NCBI GenBank assembly: GCA_036971715.1
Contig: JAVHJL010000013.1
Span: 434,001 to 498,000, forward strand
Reading direction: 5' to 3'
From: Arthrobotrys musiformis
Lineage: Eukaryota > Ascomycota > Orbiliomycetes > Orbiliales > Orbiliaceae
Length of the DNA: 64,000 nucleotides
Shown: piece after piece, positions 1 through 12,117 of the stretch
Numbering within the stretch: position 1 is the stretch's first letter
Layout of the letters: each line of letters begins with the position of its first letter
The notes under the pieces: model-generated
The model's input: the letters and a program-made list of their open reading frames with translations, nothing else
What the model was told of the DNA's origin: nothing
Databases searched by the model: none
Made by a program: the position numbers and the translations under genes

Positions 1-703
1 TCACCAAGGGTATGTTGGGATAGTTGTACGTCGCCTGAAGATTTGGAGGGGTGAGCCAGTCGATGAACTGCCGGAGTATGAGAATGAAACCGAACCCCAT
101 AAAGACTGGCTTTGCGAGGGCTGTAAGGCGGGACGTTGCCCAAAGTCGTCCCCTATCAGTCGTTGATAGTTCGAGCTTCCAGGTGCGATATTTTTCTCAG
201 CTGGTTGAGACCGTTCTGAATTGGATGAGAGTACTTGCGTATTATCTCTTGGAGTGTCATTTCCGCGGGGCCGTTAAATGTATGTTCTTCTAGCTAGAAA
301 AACCTAAATGAATTGACAATAAAACATAGTCGCTCACGCAAAGAGTCTGGTTGGTTGTTTCGTCGCCACACTCCCCAACTTGCTAGTTGGGCCGTTGAAC
401 CATATCGATCTTTACCGGCTGCTTTATATTCACGTTTTCGTGGATGTATATTTAACTATTATTATTTTTTTGGATTTTTGATTCTACCAACTATCTAGTT
501 ATGGAGATCGACTGGGCTTCTGTGATCCGCTTGCCAGCACTCTTCATGTAAATATAAACTCAAAGGCTGCCTGCAAAATCTGCTAATAAAGCGCAGTGGG
601 TTCAAACAGTGGTTTTAAATCTCAGCCTTGTTGATGATTGATCAAGACTTCAAAGATACCGCCCGAACCTCAAAAATTCCAAACCCCCCACGGGGTAACC
701 AAA
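1..703. other. Non-coding flank, no gene recognised
   Basis: Only short open frames without family resemblance are present (for example plus 51-293). They show no coding character that I can support. The end of a neighbouring gene outside the window cannot be excluded. Confidence 0.5.
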
Positions 704-1645
704 TCACCTCGGCATCTTCCTCTTAACCTCTCCTTTAACAGGACACACCACCTCCACCCTCACAAACCTCTCCCTCGGCTGCTCAACAAACATAGACCGC
801 CCCTCCACAATCGCTAAAACCTTATTCGTAAACTCCCTCACATCAAAAACCTCATCCACATCAATCACATTACAAAACTCCACCCCGGACAATCCCGTAA
901 TACTAATCTTCCCCTCCGTCGTACACAGTATATTCTCCAACCTCGACAGTAAATTCCTACAAACGACACCACGGGAAATCATATCCCTCATCGCGAATTT
1001 CATCGCCATCAGGATCTTGAAACTGGATTTATACCCCTCCGGCGTTTTTAGGAATTCCGGGAAGGGGATGCCCGGGGATTTTTTAAGGATCATGATGAAC
1101 CCCGGGCGGAGACCTTGTTGGTGTGAAGTCGAGATTTCGCCGAATTCTGCTAGATCTCCGTGGTACGGCATTTTGTGCAGGAGACTGTGAGCGAAGATTT
1201 CGGTTTCAAATCTGGTTTATTTATGTTAGTCATTGATATAACTCATCATTCAGGATTTACCGTCGATCGAACAGTTGAATGATTCATAATTCCAAAATAT
1301 GGAAAATTGGTGTGGGGATTGGGGGTAAGGGGGAACTTACTCCTGCCACATATTGTGGTAACCCGCCCCCCAGCTCCAGTACTTAACAATAATAGGCCCC
1401 TTCGGATGCTGTGACTCAAAAACACCCCTTCCGTCACGGAATTTAATGCATTTCGTCAACTGTAGTTTAAAAACCGAGTCCTCACGGTAAGGAGGACGGG
1501 TAATCCAGACGTCCACAGGCTCGAACTCGGAATCTTCATTGAATTCGGAGAGCGCGGGGCAGTATAGATCACCGTCAAAGTCGGGATTGAGAGTGATTTT
1601 GGTCGAGATCGTGGACATCTTGAAACACGAGTTGACGGAAGACAT
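704..1645 (-). CDS. Degenerate protein-kinase-like protein (pseudokinase candidate), 270 aa
   Basis: Two exons on the minus strand: 1645-1341 and 1211-704, with an intron at 1340-1212 (donor GTAAGT, branch-like CTAAC, acceptor CCAG). The phases match. The ATG at 1645 is the first in frame. The protein follows the kinase fold: a VK pair with Lys near residue 88 (VAIK-like), a Glu-rich helix FETE around 103-106, a hydrophobic hinge (GFIMILKK) around 139-146, then a catalytic-loop-like stretch. There the HRD motif reads C-R-N (186-188), NIL follows at 195-197, and the DFG position reads G-L-S (208-210). The catalytic Asp and the metal-binding Asp both appear to be lost, so catalysis is unlikely. 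The lobes are short for a full kinase. The kinase assignment is inferred from motif order only. Confidence 0.62.
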
Positions 1646-2716
1646 TTTGAATGATTTCAAAGATGAAATGAATGATAATTAGTGATAGTTAACGATAGTA
1701 GTTATCAGAGAATGTAAATGAATGACAGTAGTTATGAACGAATGTGGTTTCTGAAGTAGATACTGCAGAGGCTTGGCTGTGAGGTCACTTGGATCTGTAT
1801 AGCAAGAAGATCGAAGAGTTCTTGGGGAAGAAGAGGGAAAGGGGGAAAGAGAGGAAAGGACGGAGCCGGGGGGCAGGGGGGTTTATATAGTCCCCCAAAG
1901 TAAGCCCTATGACTCTTCGTCGATCAGGGCATTAGGGCAAAGCGGTGACTCAGTATGATATACCGGCTCATCCCCTTTCGAGCAGTCTACGATGCCATCG
2001 CAGACTGTGAATAGTACATAGCGAGGGGATTATCAAGCAGCCTAACCAAGGTTACAATACTGTTATGACTCGGATCAGCAGCAGCTATCAAATGTATTGC
2101 CCTAGACCTACACAATGTCCAACCGATCGATCGATAAGATGTTTGAACGCCACGAGGTTATAACTATATATATTATAAACTATGATGAGCGGGATCACCG
2201 AAGAAGCCCTGAGAAGGTATTATGACTCCAGGGTCTGAACTCAGTCATCGAACCCTCATCTTAACTATAAATCATATTATAAATTGAAAATATTCGAAAT
2301 TGAGAATATTGCACTCACTCGCTATATATATAGAATCTTCGCAGCACGACATACGAGAGAACCCAGACTTTCACAGGAAATAACTGGTGGATGCATAAAT
2401 TATGGCGCCTGCTGTTGGTAGGCTGGATCAATTCGACGTCCTCGACGTTGCAATATCGGACCTCTCGAAACTTAAAAACGACATCCTTGGCAGCGACGTC
2501 CCAAAGGAGGCAGTTTATCTTCCAGGGAGTGAAATGATTGGCTGAAATACTACCAAATGCGGTAAATCATCGCTGCAGCTACACAACTTTATTCGATTTA
2601 CAACAGAAACGCAGATTGTTTCATTAATTCATAATTTTCAAGATTATATCACAAGCCGCCACATAAGATTACCACAGCCTCCACTTCCCGTGCCGTTTGA
2701 ATCTCAGATAATCTCG
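1646..2716. other. Intergenic, with a 47-codon ORF at 2402-2545
   Basis: This is about 1 kb without a recognised gene. A TATATATAG run near 2325 is followed by a plus-strand ORF at 2402-2545 (ATG to TGA, 47 codons, starting MAPAVGRLDQFDVLDV). It could be a small peptide gene, a first exon or a relic. It has no recognisable domain. Confidence 0.3.
1882..1891 (-). promoter_or_regulatory. Possible TATA box for the kinase-like gene
   Basis: Minus-strand CTATATAAAC lies about 240 bp upstream of the ATG at 1645, in otherwise non-coding sequence. Position and match are plausible; function is inferred. Confidence 0.3.
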
Positions 2717-4677
2717 CTAAGTCTCTCTAGTCCTCCCGTCACGTTCCTCCCCTCTACGCTCCTCCCTCTGCTGTCGTCTCTGCTCTCTGGGCGGTGGAGA
2801 TCCGCTCTCATCTTCATCCTCAGTATCACAATGACAGCACATCCTATCCAACCCCGATCTCCTCCGGGTAGATACTAAACATCTACACTCCGAACACACC
2901 GTCGCATGTAAAGCCTTCTGATAACTCATCGCCAGTGCCATCCAAAACTTGGTATTCGCTTGAGTCGCCTTAGCATCCTCCCCTTTCTCCAATTCGGCAT
3001 CGATCATGTGGAAGGGGAGATTAAACTGTAACGCCAGCTCATCCGTGCACTTTCTCAGACTTGTAAAGTACTCTGGTTTTCCCGCGTACTCGAATAATCC
3101 GCGTATAACCTCGAAGCCGTCGAAGTGGAGTGGTGTGCCGTGTTTTCGCTTGTGTTTTAGCATTTTGGACGTGCTTCTTGCGATGTGGATTTTTAAGCTA
3201 TGGATTTTCAGGAATGAAGCGGCGCGGTAGAGTGCTAGTATCAACGGCTGGTGGTGTTCCAGAATGAGGATTTCGCCATAGATCCATTCCAATACTAGAT
3301 CAAAGATTGGAGGGAGGAGGTCACGAATGACGACTGATGCGGATTTGAGTTTGGGATCCGCGTCGAGGGTCTGTATTGCACCGCAGAAATACTCTGACTT
3401 GGTGCAGAGAATGTTGCGATGGAGTTTGTAGATTCTCTTCTGCTTGCCCGTGCCGACTACGACGCCTACATCGGAGAACTCCTTGGTGCGGAGAAGTCTA
3501 GTCCCATGATTAATATGTCTTTTGATAGTGGTGAGAGAGTGGGGACTTACTTGAGTAACGAGTCGTTGCTTGGGAAGGGCTGTTCTGGGATGGTTGGGGG
3601 CCGTTGGAGGTTAACCGACTTTGGTTTACGTTGCTTCTTCGGCTTCGCATCGCTCTTCGGTATATCCGGTGGCTGTTGTGGTGGAGGGCTATAGTGTGGT
3701 ATCGCAGTCTGCTGTGGTGGAGGTGGAGGTGGAGGAACAGAAGTAGCATCAACCATCTTTGAACGCGGAGAATTGTCCCTTTTCTTGTGGATACGTGCGG
3801 ATCCGTTCATGTTTTCCGGCATTGGAGGCGGGTCGTTCTTTTCCTCGGGTATCTGGGGAGACTCGTCCCACTCTCCGGGAATATGATGTGTATTCTCCCA
3901 GGTGTCTGGCTGCTGGGGTTTATCGGCAGGACCACCCGTGGACTGTGGTTGCTGGGATGTATCGGCCCAGTGTACTCCAGCTTTCTGCGAGGAGTTGTCC
4001 CAGTTTACTTCGACCTTTTGTGAACTATTGTCCCAATTGGCTTCAGGCTGATATGAAGTATCTTCCCAATTACCTTGGGGTTTCAGAGAGCTGTACAACC
4101 GGGGAGAGCGCCTCGAAGAACTGTTCTGATTGGCCTGAGGACTCTTCGAAGCGTCGTTCCACTCGGGTTGAGACTGCTTCGGCGAGGCGTTCAAATTGGC
4201 CTGAGACTTCTTTGAAGCACCGCTCACGTTCTTTGAAGACCTCTTCGAGGGGTCGTTCGAATTGGTTCGAGATTGCTTCGGCGAGTCGTTCCAAGTAGCA
4301 TGAGATCCTTTCGGGGAATTGTTCCAATCGGTCTGCGACTTCTTCGAAGAAGAACCGTTCAAGGCCGCTGGAGACTTCTGGGGAGGAACCTCCCAGTTTG
4401 TCGAAGACTTCTTCGGAGAGTCGTTCCAATCAGTTTGGGCGTTATTTGGAGGATCATCCCAATTATTCTGAGGCTGATTTGAGGAGTCGTTCCAGGCGTC
4501 TTGCTGCGGAGGTGCAGGATTATCCCACAATTGAGGCTGTTGAGGCTGTTGATGCGAAGGGGTGTCCCAAGAACTATCTTGTGGCTGAGGAGGAGGAGGT
4601 GCGGGCAGTTGGATTGGTTGCTTGGGAACCCCGCCGCGGGGAGGTCCGATGGACTCTTCGTCTTCCGAGTAGGCCAT
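2717..4677 (-). CDS. BTB1: BTB/POZ protein with an N-terminal Trp/Asn-rich 11-residue repeat tract, 635 aa
   Basis: Exons 4677-3551 and 3497-2717; intron 3550-3498 (GTAAGT donor, TAG acceptor, phase 2). The frame stays open upstream to 4800 but the first ATG is at 4677. Residues about 51-247 form roughly 18 tandem units of 11 residues, consensus W-(N/D)-(D/N)-S-x-x-x-x-x-x-N. A Pro-rich linker follows. The BTB domain is encoded by exon 2 from about residue 376 (FSDVGVVVG, then KLHRNILC and LEWIYGE). The C-terminus has CSEC and CCHC cysteine pairs, then an acidic and Arg/Glu-rich tail. BTB domains dimerise and often recruit CUL3; the repeat tract may be a disordered binding region (inference). 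This is the only BTB gene of the window on the minus strand. Confidence 0.82.
3780..4404 (-). repeat. Coding minisatellite (33-nt units) in BTB1
   Basis: Tandem 33-nt units, diverged from one another, encode the W-N-D-S repeats of BTB1. The unit length is constant at 11 codons in nearly all copies, with occasional 10 or 12 codon units. The Trp is replaced by L, S, V or Q in the central units. Confidence 0.75.
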
Positions 4678-4994
4678 TGGCCGGGTATCAGAGGCGCGAC
4701 TTCTGTTGTCTCGGGGAGGGTCGTCGCATTGGCTGTGCTGAGGGATGGAGGTCGAGGGTAAAAGGCTGGATCGTTGTCGGGGAGATGTCACTCGACACAC
4801 GTCACCACCACAACATAATCATCGATCTTAACGTTACCCGCCAACAAGCAAGGAATATAAACACTCCAATTACAGGAATCCATTGGGAGAACCAAGTGTG
4901 TCCCCTTAAACCTATGGTTGAAAAGAGTGCTACTAATTACCATGTGTAGACTGGAAAAGCTAACATTGAGGACGTTCCCGACGAGAATCTGACC
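4678..4994. other. Divergent promoter region between BTB1 and BTB2
   Basis: About 320 bp separate the ATG of BTB1 (minus) from the ATG of BTB2 (plus). It is likely a shared bidirectional promoter. No clear TATA box stands out. Confidence 0.4.
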
Positions 4995-5813
4995 ATGGCT
5001 TCGTCAAACACCACACTGTAAGAGCAGTGATAACTATGATATACCATATACTACACTCAATCCTGATTCACCTATAGAGGAGCTAGAGCTGCCCCGGATT
5101 TGGTGGTCCTGGTAGGGGCCGCAGAGGAGCGCTTTACGGTCTACAGTGGAACCTTCATGACAGTATCAAAATACTTCGCCGGCGCTCTTCGTCCCGGCGC
5201 TTTCAAGGAGTCCTATGAGCGCATCATCCGCCTCCCAGAAGTCGAGCCGCAAGCCTTCCGGAACATACTGGAGTGGGCAAACAGCCCCACGAGACATCAT
5301 TCTCTCGAAGCCAGGAACCTCATGTCCGCTACTTGTGCTTTTGAGGTGGCAGACTACCTCCTCATTGACAGTTATAAAGCAGATGTGATAAGCTACATCG
5401 CATATAGGGTAGCCGAATGTCTACCCGAACGGTACTGGATGCAGGGGCAAACCCCGCGCCGGTACAAGGCTCTTCACCCAGAGAGAGCCATAGCCATCAT
5501 ATCATCCCTCTTTCAATATTGTCAAGCACTAGACATGCCTCACATCCGGCGCTGTTTGTGTCTCATTGCCGCTGGCTACTTCTCTCTTAACCTCCCCGCC
5601 AGGAGAATGACGGGAGCTAGCATCCCACTCACGGAAATGTGGGACGCCGCGAGGACCGGAATTTCCAACCACGAGACGTGCAAAAAGTGCACTTCGTATA
5701 TCGGGTTAACTGCTTTACACGCGCGTTTCCGGATGCCCGAACAGAACAAAGAGTGCATCTGCTGGAGAAAGTATTTTTGGGGAAGGTCGTATATTCATAC
5801 CCGTTATAGCTAA
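4995..5813 (+). CDS. BTB2: BTB/POZ domain protein, 252 aa
   Basis: Exon 1 4995-5017 (23 nt), intron 5018-5077 (GTAAGA...TATAG, phase 2), exon 2 5078-5813. The BTB fold runs from about residue 14 (PDLVVLVG, FMTVSKYFAGAL, IIRLPEVEPQAFRNILEW) to about 120 (FEVADYLLIDSYKADVI). A helical region follows. The C-terminus carries CKKC (209-212) and CIC (234-236) cysteines, possibly a zinc site. The usual LHR/HQ motif of the family is replaced by YSGTF. Role unknown; an adaptor function is inferred from the fold only. The divergent partner is BTB1. Confidence 0.85.
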
Positions 5814-7120
5814 ATAAACTACCACTGACAAAGGACTGTAACTTCATACTAGCGACCCTCGGCGCAGGATAACGAATCTCAGATTATCAACATCGATCCA
5901 GCGCGCTCTTGACGACTGTACCGGGCTAACGGAGGCCCCAAATATCGCCAACTAATCCTAAAAGCGACTTAGCCCTCATTGAGTTCGCACCCGCCTTCTT
6001 CGCCTAGAGTTCTATAAATTTACCGTTAAATATCTAAAGTACCCGAGAACGGGGCGACTAAAATGTTGTGAAAAAGTCCTGAAAGATGATATCTACATTC
6101 CGTGTATTTCTCATCAGGCTGCGCGGATACTATCACTTATAATTCAGGACCCATTTATTTATGACATACTGATATATCCCCGACCAAGTACCTAGTCAAG
6201 GAGCATCCCTACGCTCTAAAGTCTCAGCCACCTCACAGGGACATCGATCGATACCCTAATACCATCTCGACGGATGGCTAAATTATATATACATCTTTAA
6301 TAAAACGTAATCCGATACCCAGAGGACATATCAGCCCCATCACTACACCAGCCTAGGACTAGTCTCATAAAAAAGAATATGCTAAGAGAACACTACTCTG
6401 TTATAAGAGACAACGCAATTGCAAGCGTGCAGAATATACCACCCCCCGCCATTCATATATGCATCCACGCTCACGTAACTTCCCTACGTAGCTACACTCG
6501 TAACTCTCGAAGCCGGCTAGAAGTATACCACAGCACCACTTACATATAAAACATACCTTTTCTCACCATCCAAAAGCATAACCTTCTTGTCGATACCCAG
6601 CGCCATTTACCCACTGTAGAATTAACAAAGTAACCAACGTCTAGCTTAACGGTTTAATATATAGTGCAAACCCTCATTTTACGCAAGGAATCAATATAAT
6701 GTATCCATGAAACCACCTAGTCTCGGCGATCCTTCTTGTGTTTTGTTTAATCCAAAATTACTATTGGGTGTGTTTTGCCTTCCGGCCACACTAATCTTGA
6801 AGGCGTATATACATACTCTGAAACCACCTCCGCAATTTCTTTCGGGGGTCTGGTATTGGAAGGAAGGAGTTCCGAGTACGACTTGCCTTTTAACTTAGGC
6901 AATTTGTCGAGAATTATTCCATAATTTCCTTTCTCAGAGATTCAAACCTCCCACAACCCATCAAAAAATGGTATTTGTCGTCTATGCCATATCTCAATTG
7001 GTTGAATATCTCTCGGAACTGTTATAGTCAATGCGTAACGTGCATTGGATGCTGTGCTCAAGATGTAGACTTCTTGCGTTAGGAAGGCGTAGCCAACCGC
7101 CAATCCAAAATCACGATTAA
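5814..7120. other. Gene-poor sequence
   Basis: No ORF of coding character and no recognised element. It is AT-richer than the genes, with many stops in all frames. Confidence 0.5.
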
Positions 7121-7345
7121 TTATTCAGCATCGGTATGAGAATTATGGAAGATGCATAGTTTCTTCAGGAGAGCAATAAAGGGATCCTTAGACAGCGGTT
7201 TTGTGAATATGTCAGCAATCATATTCACATTCAAAATATGGGTCGCACTCAATATATTGGACTGTTCCAGTTCGGTAATAAACCGGTACCTCATCCTTAT
7301 ATGCTTCGTACGACTGTGATACTTAGGATCCTTTATGAGGGACAT
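7121..7345 (-). mobile_element. Ty1/Copia retrotransposon relic (C-terminal end of Pol RNase H)
   Basis: The minus-strand frame reads SLIKDPKYHSRTKHIRMRYR, followed by MIADIFTKPLSKDPF. This matches the conserved end of Copia polyproteins (family pattern: DNQxAxxLxxNPxFHSRTKHIDIRYHF then MxADIFTKxL). The stretch just upstream on the minus strand is only weakly similar and is broken by stops. No LTRs, integrase or reverse transcriptase are seen nearby. It is a short decayed fragment. Confidence 0.85.
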
Positions 7346-9877
7346 TATAACAATATCACCGTTAAAAAAAATATTTTGTTTTTATAACGGAGTTTGGAAA
7401 CGGAAAGCAGACTTGGACCGTAGTCGCGAGAGGCCACACTCACATCCTGTCTCATGGTGCGCCCACGATACGGTATTTGCTTGCTTTATTCCTTTTTGGG
7501 CACCATCTTCCATAAAGCGCAATTCATCCCCCAATCGCCTTCCTTCACTTGGCTCCTTTCGACGCCAGTGAATTTAATAGAGGCATTCGCCCTCAAAACA
7601 ATATCCGGCAAGCCTATTTCAGTACGGGCTGAGCTTTTATTCATTCCCTTCGGCTGTCCATATTTTCTTTCGACGTGACGATATTACTTGTGGCATGTTC
7701 CAGTTACAGCTGAGGTCACCCGCAAGCTTCCATCGTGGGGTCTGCGTATTGGGAGTCGTTCGTCCTGATCAGGTAGATCTCGCGCAGGGTGTTTTTTCGC
7801 GGCGAGGCTGGCCCACGCAAACATGAGAAGATGTTTCGAACAGGTTTATGCCCTCCGTTCCTACTGTTTCTTGATCGTTAGCACCTGGAGCCACTATGGA
7901 TTGAAATTGTCTTCTGGGTGATGCTTAAGCACATACCGTATGCATAAGGTTTCGCATTACATGCAACGCTGGTGGCAACAGTTCTCCATCAGATCATTCT
8001 ATGCTCTACCGAGAGTGTTCTCCTAATGCGAGGTCGGCGAGGCACATTCGCACGGGACAAGAGGACGCGCATATTGTTGGAAGGATTGCCGTATGCGATA
8101 GTTACCCCTCCATCACTTTCAATGGTGCCTCTAAGTATATACCACAAGTGCTAATGCTTCCCGACACCACATCATTTTAGTCGCTCTCTAGGTTCAGACT
8201 GCACGCTCCTGCCCTTCGGGGTGTATAAAAGTCCCCATAGGATTGTAGTTGTGATCGTTGTGGTGGAAGCGCGGACCTCATTGGGGTTATCCGTTTTTAA
8301 CCCCCATGAGGTTGAGGAGGAGGCCAACTCCTCCACCGCCTGCTCCGTATACTCCCAGCAATTAGATTGAAAGGAGCCATCTTGGGTACAGCTCATGTGC
8401 ATCCGGTAGTTTTCGATCAGAAGATAACCAGTAGATCAGGCAGCTCTAATGATGATGGAGATAATATTGATCACACGATCATGGTGCTGGTGCTGCGATA
8501 GCCATCTCGTTGGCAGTCTAGTCCGAGACAAGTGTTCGTAGTTCTGGCTTTGACGGCGCCTGTGGCGGTAGCGGTGACCTTGAGCATAATCTCGAGATAC
8601 TTGGGCTGGGAGGATCTTTCTATTTATTTATATGACTTTCGAGCCAGGTGAGATTTGGCGAGCACCATTGCTTAGGCGGCTCGTGGATCCCAATATGTTA
8701 CCATAGGTTTCCAGGTTATGAGCACCGATTGTGTTTATAGAAATTGCGAGGAGCAAGATAGTGAGGTCTGGATTCGAGACGACCGTAAGTTAGTAATTTG
8801 TCTTTTGTACGTTTTTTGGGAGGAATCCTACCAGCCTTTCAAATATAAAGGTTTATATGGTTTCTTGAGGGGACCGCAGGTCGTCAGTATGAGTGTACAT
8901 AGGTATAAGCAACAAAAAAAGAGGAAGAGGAGAAGGAGGAAGAGACAGGAAGAGAGGGGAGATGCTCACTCAATATATATTGTTCGGTGTCTAGTGGTTT
9001 TCTTTTGTCTAGGACTACATTGCTAGGGAGTTTTGGGAGGTCCGTAAGAGAGACATCGTAGCACACTAGGGGCCAGGCCCTGCATGTCTGTGGCTATTCT
9101 GGGCCTCCCCGACTTCAGTAATATGGCTGGCGAGGGCGAAATTCAACATTTGGTAAGTCGTCGGGGCCATATGCATGGAATAATTATTTCTTTTTCGTCG
9201 CCGGTGGGGGCGAAGATGATGGTGGATGTTTGGTGGGAGCATACTGGTGCTCTTTATAATGACAGCGAGTCCGCCGATCAGATAGTTATGGCCATGGATG
9301 TAGCTGACGCCTGTGCTTATATAGGTGTCATTATTATAGTGCATGACCTCATTTTTAGTTTCGAGGTTGAGTGTGAGGAAGAAACGAGGATGGGTAATAT
9401 GGCGAAGGGTGGATGTGGCGAGGTCAGGAGAAGGATGGAGAACTAGAAGAGAGAGTAGAAGAAGAGGGAATGGAAAGGAAGGACAGAGAGAGTCCTCTAT
9501 TTATACCGGCATAATATAATGGACATCTAATTAAGTAATTACATAGCTGGGTACCTAGGTAACTAAGTGCCTATGTAGGTGCTAAGTTACTTGGGTAGGT
9601 ACTGGGTAGGTAGACGAGGGATAATAGTGAAATATAAAAAGGAGGGGAGCAGAGCGTGCACCCGGTCTCCCAGCACCGTAGATCACAGGGCAACACCGAC
9701 GTATATAAAGAGCAAAGGGAGTGCAAATAGCTCCACACGCATTGTCTTCATCCATCTCCCTCTCTACTGCCATCAACCACCGCTGCAGCTCTAACATCAT
9801 CGCCACCCCAGTGATACGTCTCCATCTCCGTCTCTAACTGCTCCGTTGCACGAACTCGAATTTGTGATCAGATCAAG
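7346..9877. other. Gene-poor region right of the Copia relic
   Basis: No gene can be supported. A minus-strand TATAAATAG (about 9490-9503) followed by a CT-rich leader-like stretch suggests an old or active promoter pointing left, but frames below it are broken. A plus ORF at 9084-9446 (120 codons, no recognised domain) contains a GTAAGT. A plus-strand TATATAAAG at about 9702-9710 lies 170 bp before the BTB3 ATG and is a reasonable TATA box for it. Confidence 0.4.
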
Positions 9878-10667
9878 ATGTTGGCCAGAGAAGCAACCAC
9901 AACTCCCCCCAGCTCTCCTCCCCCGGACAACCATCGCCCCGTCAAGCGTCACAAGCAACATCATCCGGCTTCCGTTTCCACCTCCCCTTCGCCTCTCGCC
10001 AAGCAAGACCTCTCGTCAGTCTCTCTCTCTCTCTCTCTCTGGATGGATGGATGTATGGCTATTGGGGGGTATAATGCTGGCATAAAGCAGGAAGCAAGTG
10101 ACTCTGCTCGTCGGCCCCGACCAGATCGTCTTCACCCTCCCGATCACTTTCCTCCTCACCAACTCTCCAATGCTCTACACCTTCTCCGCCCGCCTCACCG
10201 CGGCAAACAAAGTCCTTCAACTCCCCGAAATCTCACCGGAGACATTCAACTCCCTCCTCTCCTATGTATCCCTGGGCCCTTCCTCCCTCTCTGACAACCT
10301 CAAGACCTGCCAGGATGTAGTAGACCTGTATGAAGCGGCCGACTACCTCCTCGTCAAGGAGTTGAAAGGCGATATCCTGGCTTATCTCCACGGAATGATG
10401 ACTAACTCCGACGCCAAAACGAAGGCCGTCGCCGAAGGGTGGGTTGACAAGGGGGTCATCAGACAGTTGTGCTCCTACTCCAACATGCGAGATTGGGAAT
10501 CCTTGATTGGTGTTTTGGAGGCGTATATGGGTAAAGATGAGAGTTTTGAGGAGTATATCCCTTACGAGGACGGAGGCGGGGATTCCGGGTTGGATTTGTA
10601 TGTTTATGTTTGGGGGGAGGCGGCTAGGCGGGCTGCTGATGCTTGCATTGAAGATTTAAAGCAGTGA
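9878..10667 (+). CDS. BTB3: BTB/POZ domain protein, 237 aa
   Basis: Exon 1 9878-10014 (Pro/Ser/His-rich leader of about 45 residues), intron 10015-10090 (GTCAGT donor, CAG acceptor, phase 2, containing a TC microsatellite), exon 2 10091-10667. The BTB fold starts at about residue 49 (VTLLVGPDQIVF) and includes LPEISPETFNSLLSYV and YEAADYLLVKELKGDIL. A short helical tail follows, with no Cys pair. Upstream is a plausible TATA box near 9702. Function unknown beyond the fold. Confidence 0.82.
10018..10040 (+). repeat. TC dinucleotide microsatellite in BTB3 intron
   Basis: A run of TC units lies just after the 5' splice site of the BTB3 intron and may act as a polypyrimidine stretch. Confidence 0.8.
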
Positions 10668-11053
10668 TCGTGTTTACTTTACTGGCTTCGAGGGGAAGTC
10701 ATTTGCAGTTCGTTTATGATTTGTCGATATGGAAAGGGGGCTTTAGCTATGGGACGACGATGTCTTTACGTCCCGTATAACCTCCTGATAAAACTCTACT
10801 GCGGTGTATACTACATAAAATTCACTCCTACTAATTCTCCTCCAATACATAAGTCTTATGCATTAGATATATTGATGATATGGAGAGCTGCACGATCAAC
10901 TGTCGTTCGTTATATGCAAATGGAATATAAAGTCTCCCGTACCCCCCTTCCACCCCCAAAACTTCACACACCCCTTCGCCGAGCGCCTGGACCCACTGAT
11001 ATCCTCATGCATTCCTTACCCCACATTGCTATACCAGTACGAAGATATATATA
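10668..11053. other. Intergenic between BTB3 and BTB4
   Basis: About 390 bp, with GATATATATAAT just before the BTB4 start. No other feature seen. Confidence 0.5.
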
Positions 11054-12117
11054 ATGTCACACTCATCACTCTCCTCATGCCCTCCGATCTCTTCCCGCAC
11101 CCGCGGTCGCCTCCCCTCGCCTCAAAGCGAAGACTCGGACCCCATCTCCTCGCGCATCCGGCGCCGTCCACGCGTGGACTACAACTACACTCCTTCCCCG
11201 TACTCTCCCACCCCATCAATCTACACCGCCTCTCGCGGAACAGAAACAAAAGACAGCACAGAGCCCGAGGGCACCATAACACCACCGTCTTCGGACGGAG
11301 CAGTCGATTTACCGTCTGAAACAGCGTCCCAAAACTCGCAGGATCTTCGGGGTACTTATAGACCACTCGGCCGCAGAAAGCTACTCAAGCAAAGCCCCGA
11401 CGGCCATGCCGAGACCCAAGCTGAAAGCCCATCGATACCATCCGGTATAGACTTCTCAGGGTACACCCATCATCATCCTAACTCATCAAACCCCAAACTA
11501 TCCACTAAAAGCGCAATAGAATGTTAGCAAAAGAAGAGTTCGCAGACATAGCAGTCTTCAGCGGTGCCGAATCCCACCCCTTCAACCTCCACAGATGCAT
11601 ACTCTCCCACTCCTCCCGACGGTTTTCCAACGCCTTCGCCGCCTCCCCGGACGCCTGCATAATGACGATTAGTACCGTCCCCACGCCGGCGTTTAGAGTC
11701 GTCGTTGGGTATCTATACTCCGGACGGGTGGCGTTACCGATTGAAGATATAGACACCGTGGTTGCGGTATACGAAGCCTCGTTTTCGCTCGAGATACCCA
11801 GCCTTACCACCGCAATCCTGGAGAACTTGCAGGGTTATTATCAAAATGACATGTGTAAGCTACCGCTGGACAAGAAGGCGGGATTATTCACGCTACTCCT
11901 GCGTATTTGCCGCCAGTCTTCGGAACACCAGCTGAAGGATATCACCCCGCTGGTAAAAGTTATAATCTACCATTGGAAAGTGAGCCCGGAGTCGTTCTTG
12001 GGCAGCGGTGAGGGGGGTTTGGGGTCATCGTTTGCAGCGGCATATGTGGGTGCGCTTTGGGGGGTTTTGGGGGGCTTGGAGTGTCCTACGTGCGGACCGC
12101 CGTTGGCTCTGTTGTGA
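11054..12117 (+). CDS. BTB4: BTB/POZ domain protein with a long Ser/Pro-rich leader, 334 aa
   Basis: Exon 1 11054-11460, intron 11461-11519 (GTACAC donor, CTAAC at 11478-11482, AATAG acceptor, phase 2), exon 2 11520-12117. Exon 1 encodes about 136 residues that look disordered (Ser, Pro, Arg, Thr rich), longer than in most paralogues. The BTB domain begins at about 140 (EEFADIAVFSGA, FNLHRCILSHSSRRF) and ends near 240 (VYEASFSLEIPSLTTAIL). The tail has the SSFAAAYVGAL helix and a final CPTC pair (324-327). Function unknown. Confidence 0.84.

Noticed and set aside
3759..4949. Plus-strand ORFs opposite BTB1 repeats
   Set aside because: Shadows of the 33-nt coding repeat on the other strand.
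9084..9446. 120-codon plus ORF as a gene
   Set aside because: No domain, no supported splice partner, and a promoter-like signal on the opposite strand; evidence too weak.
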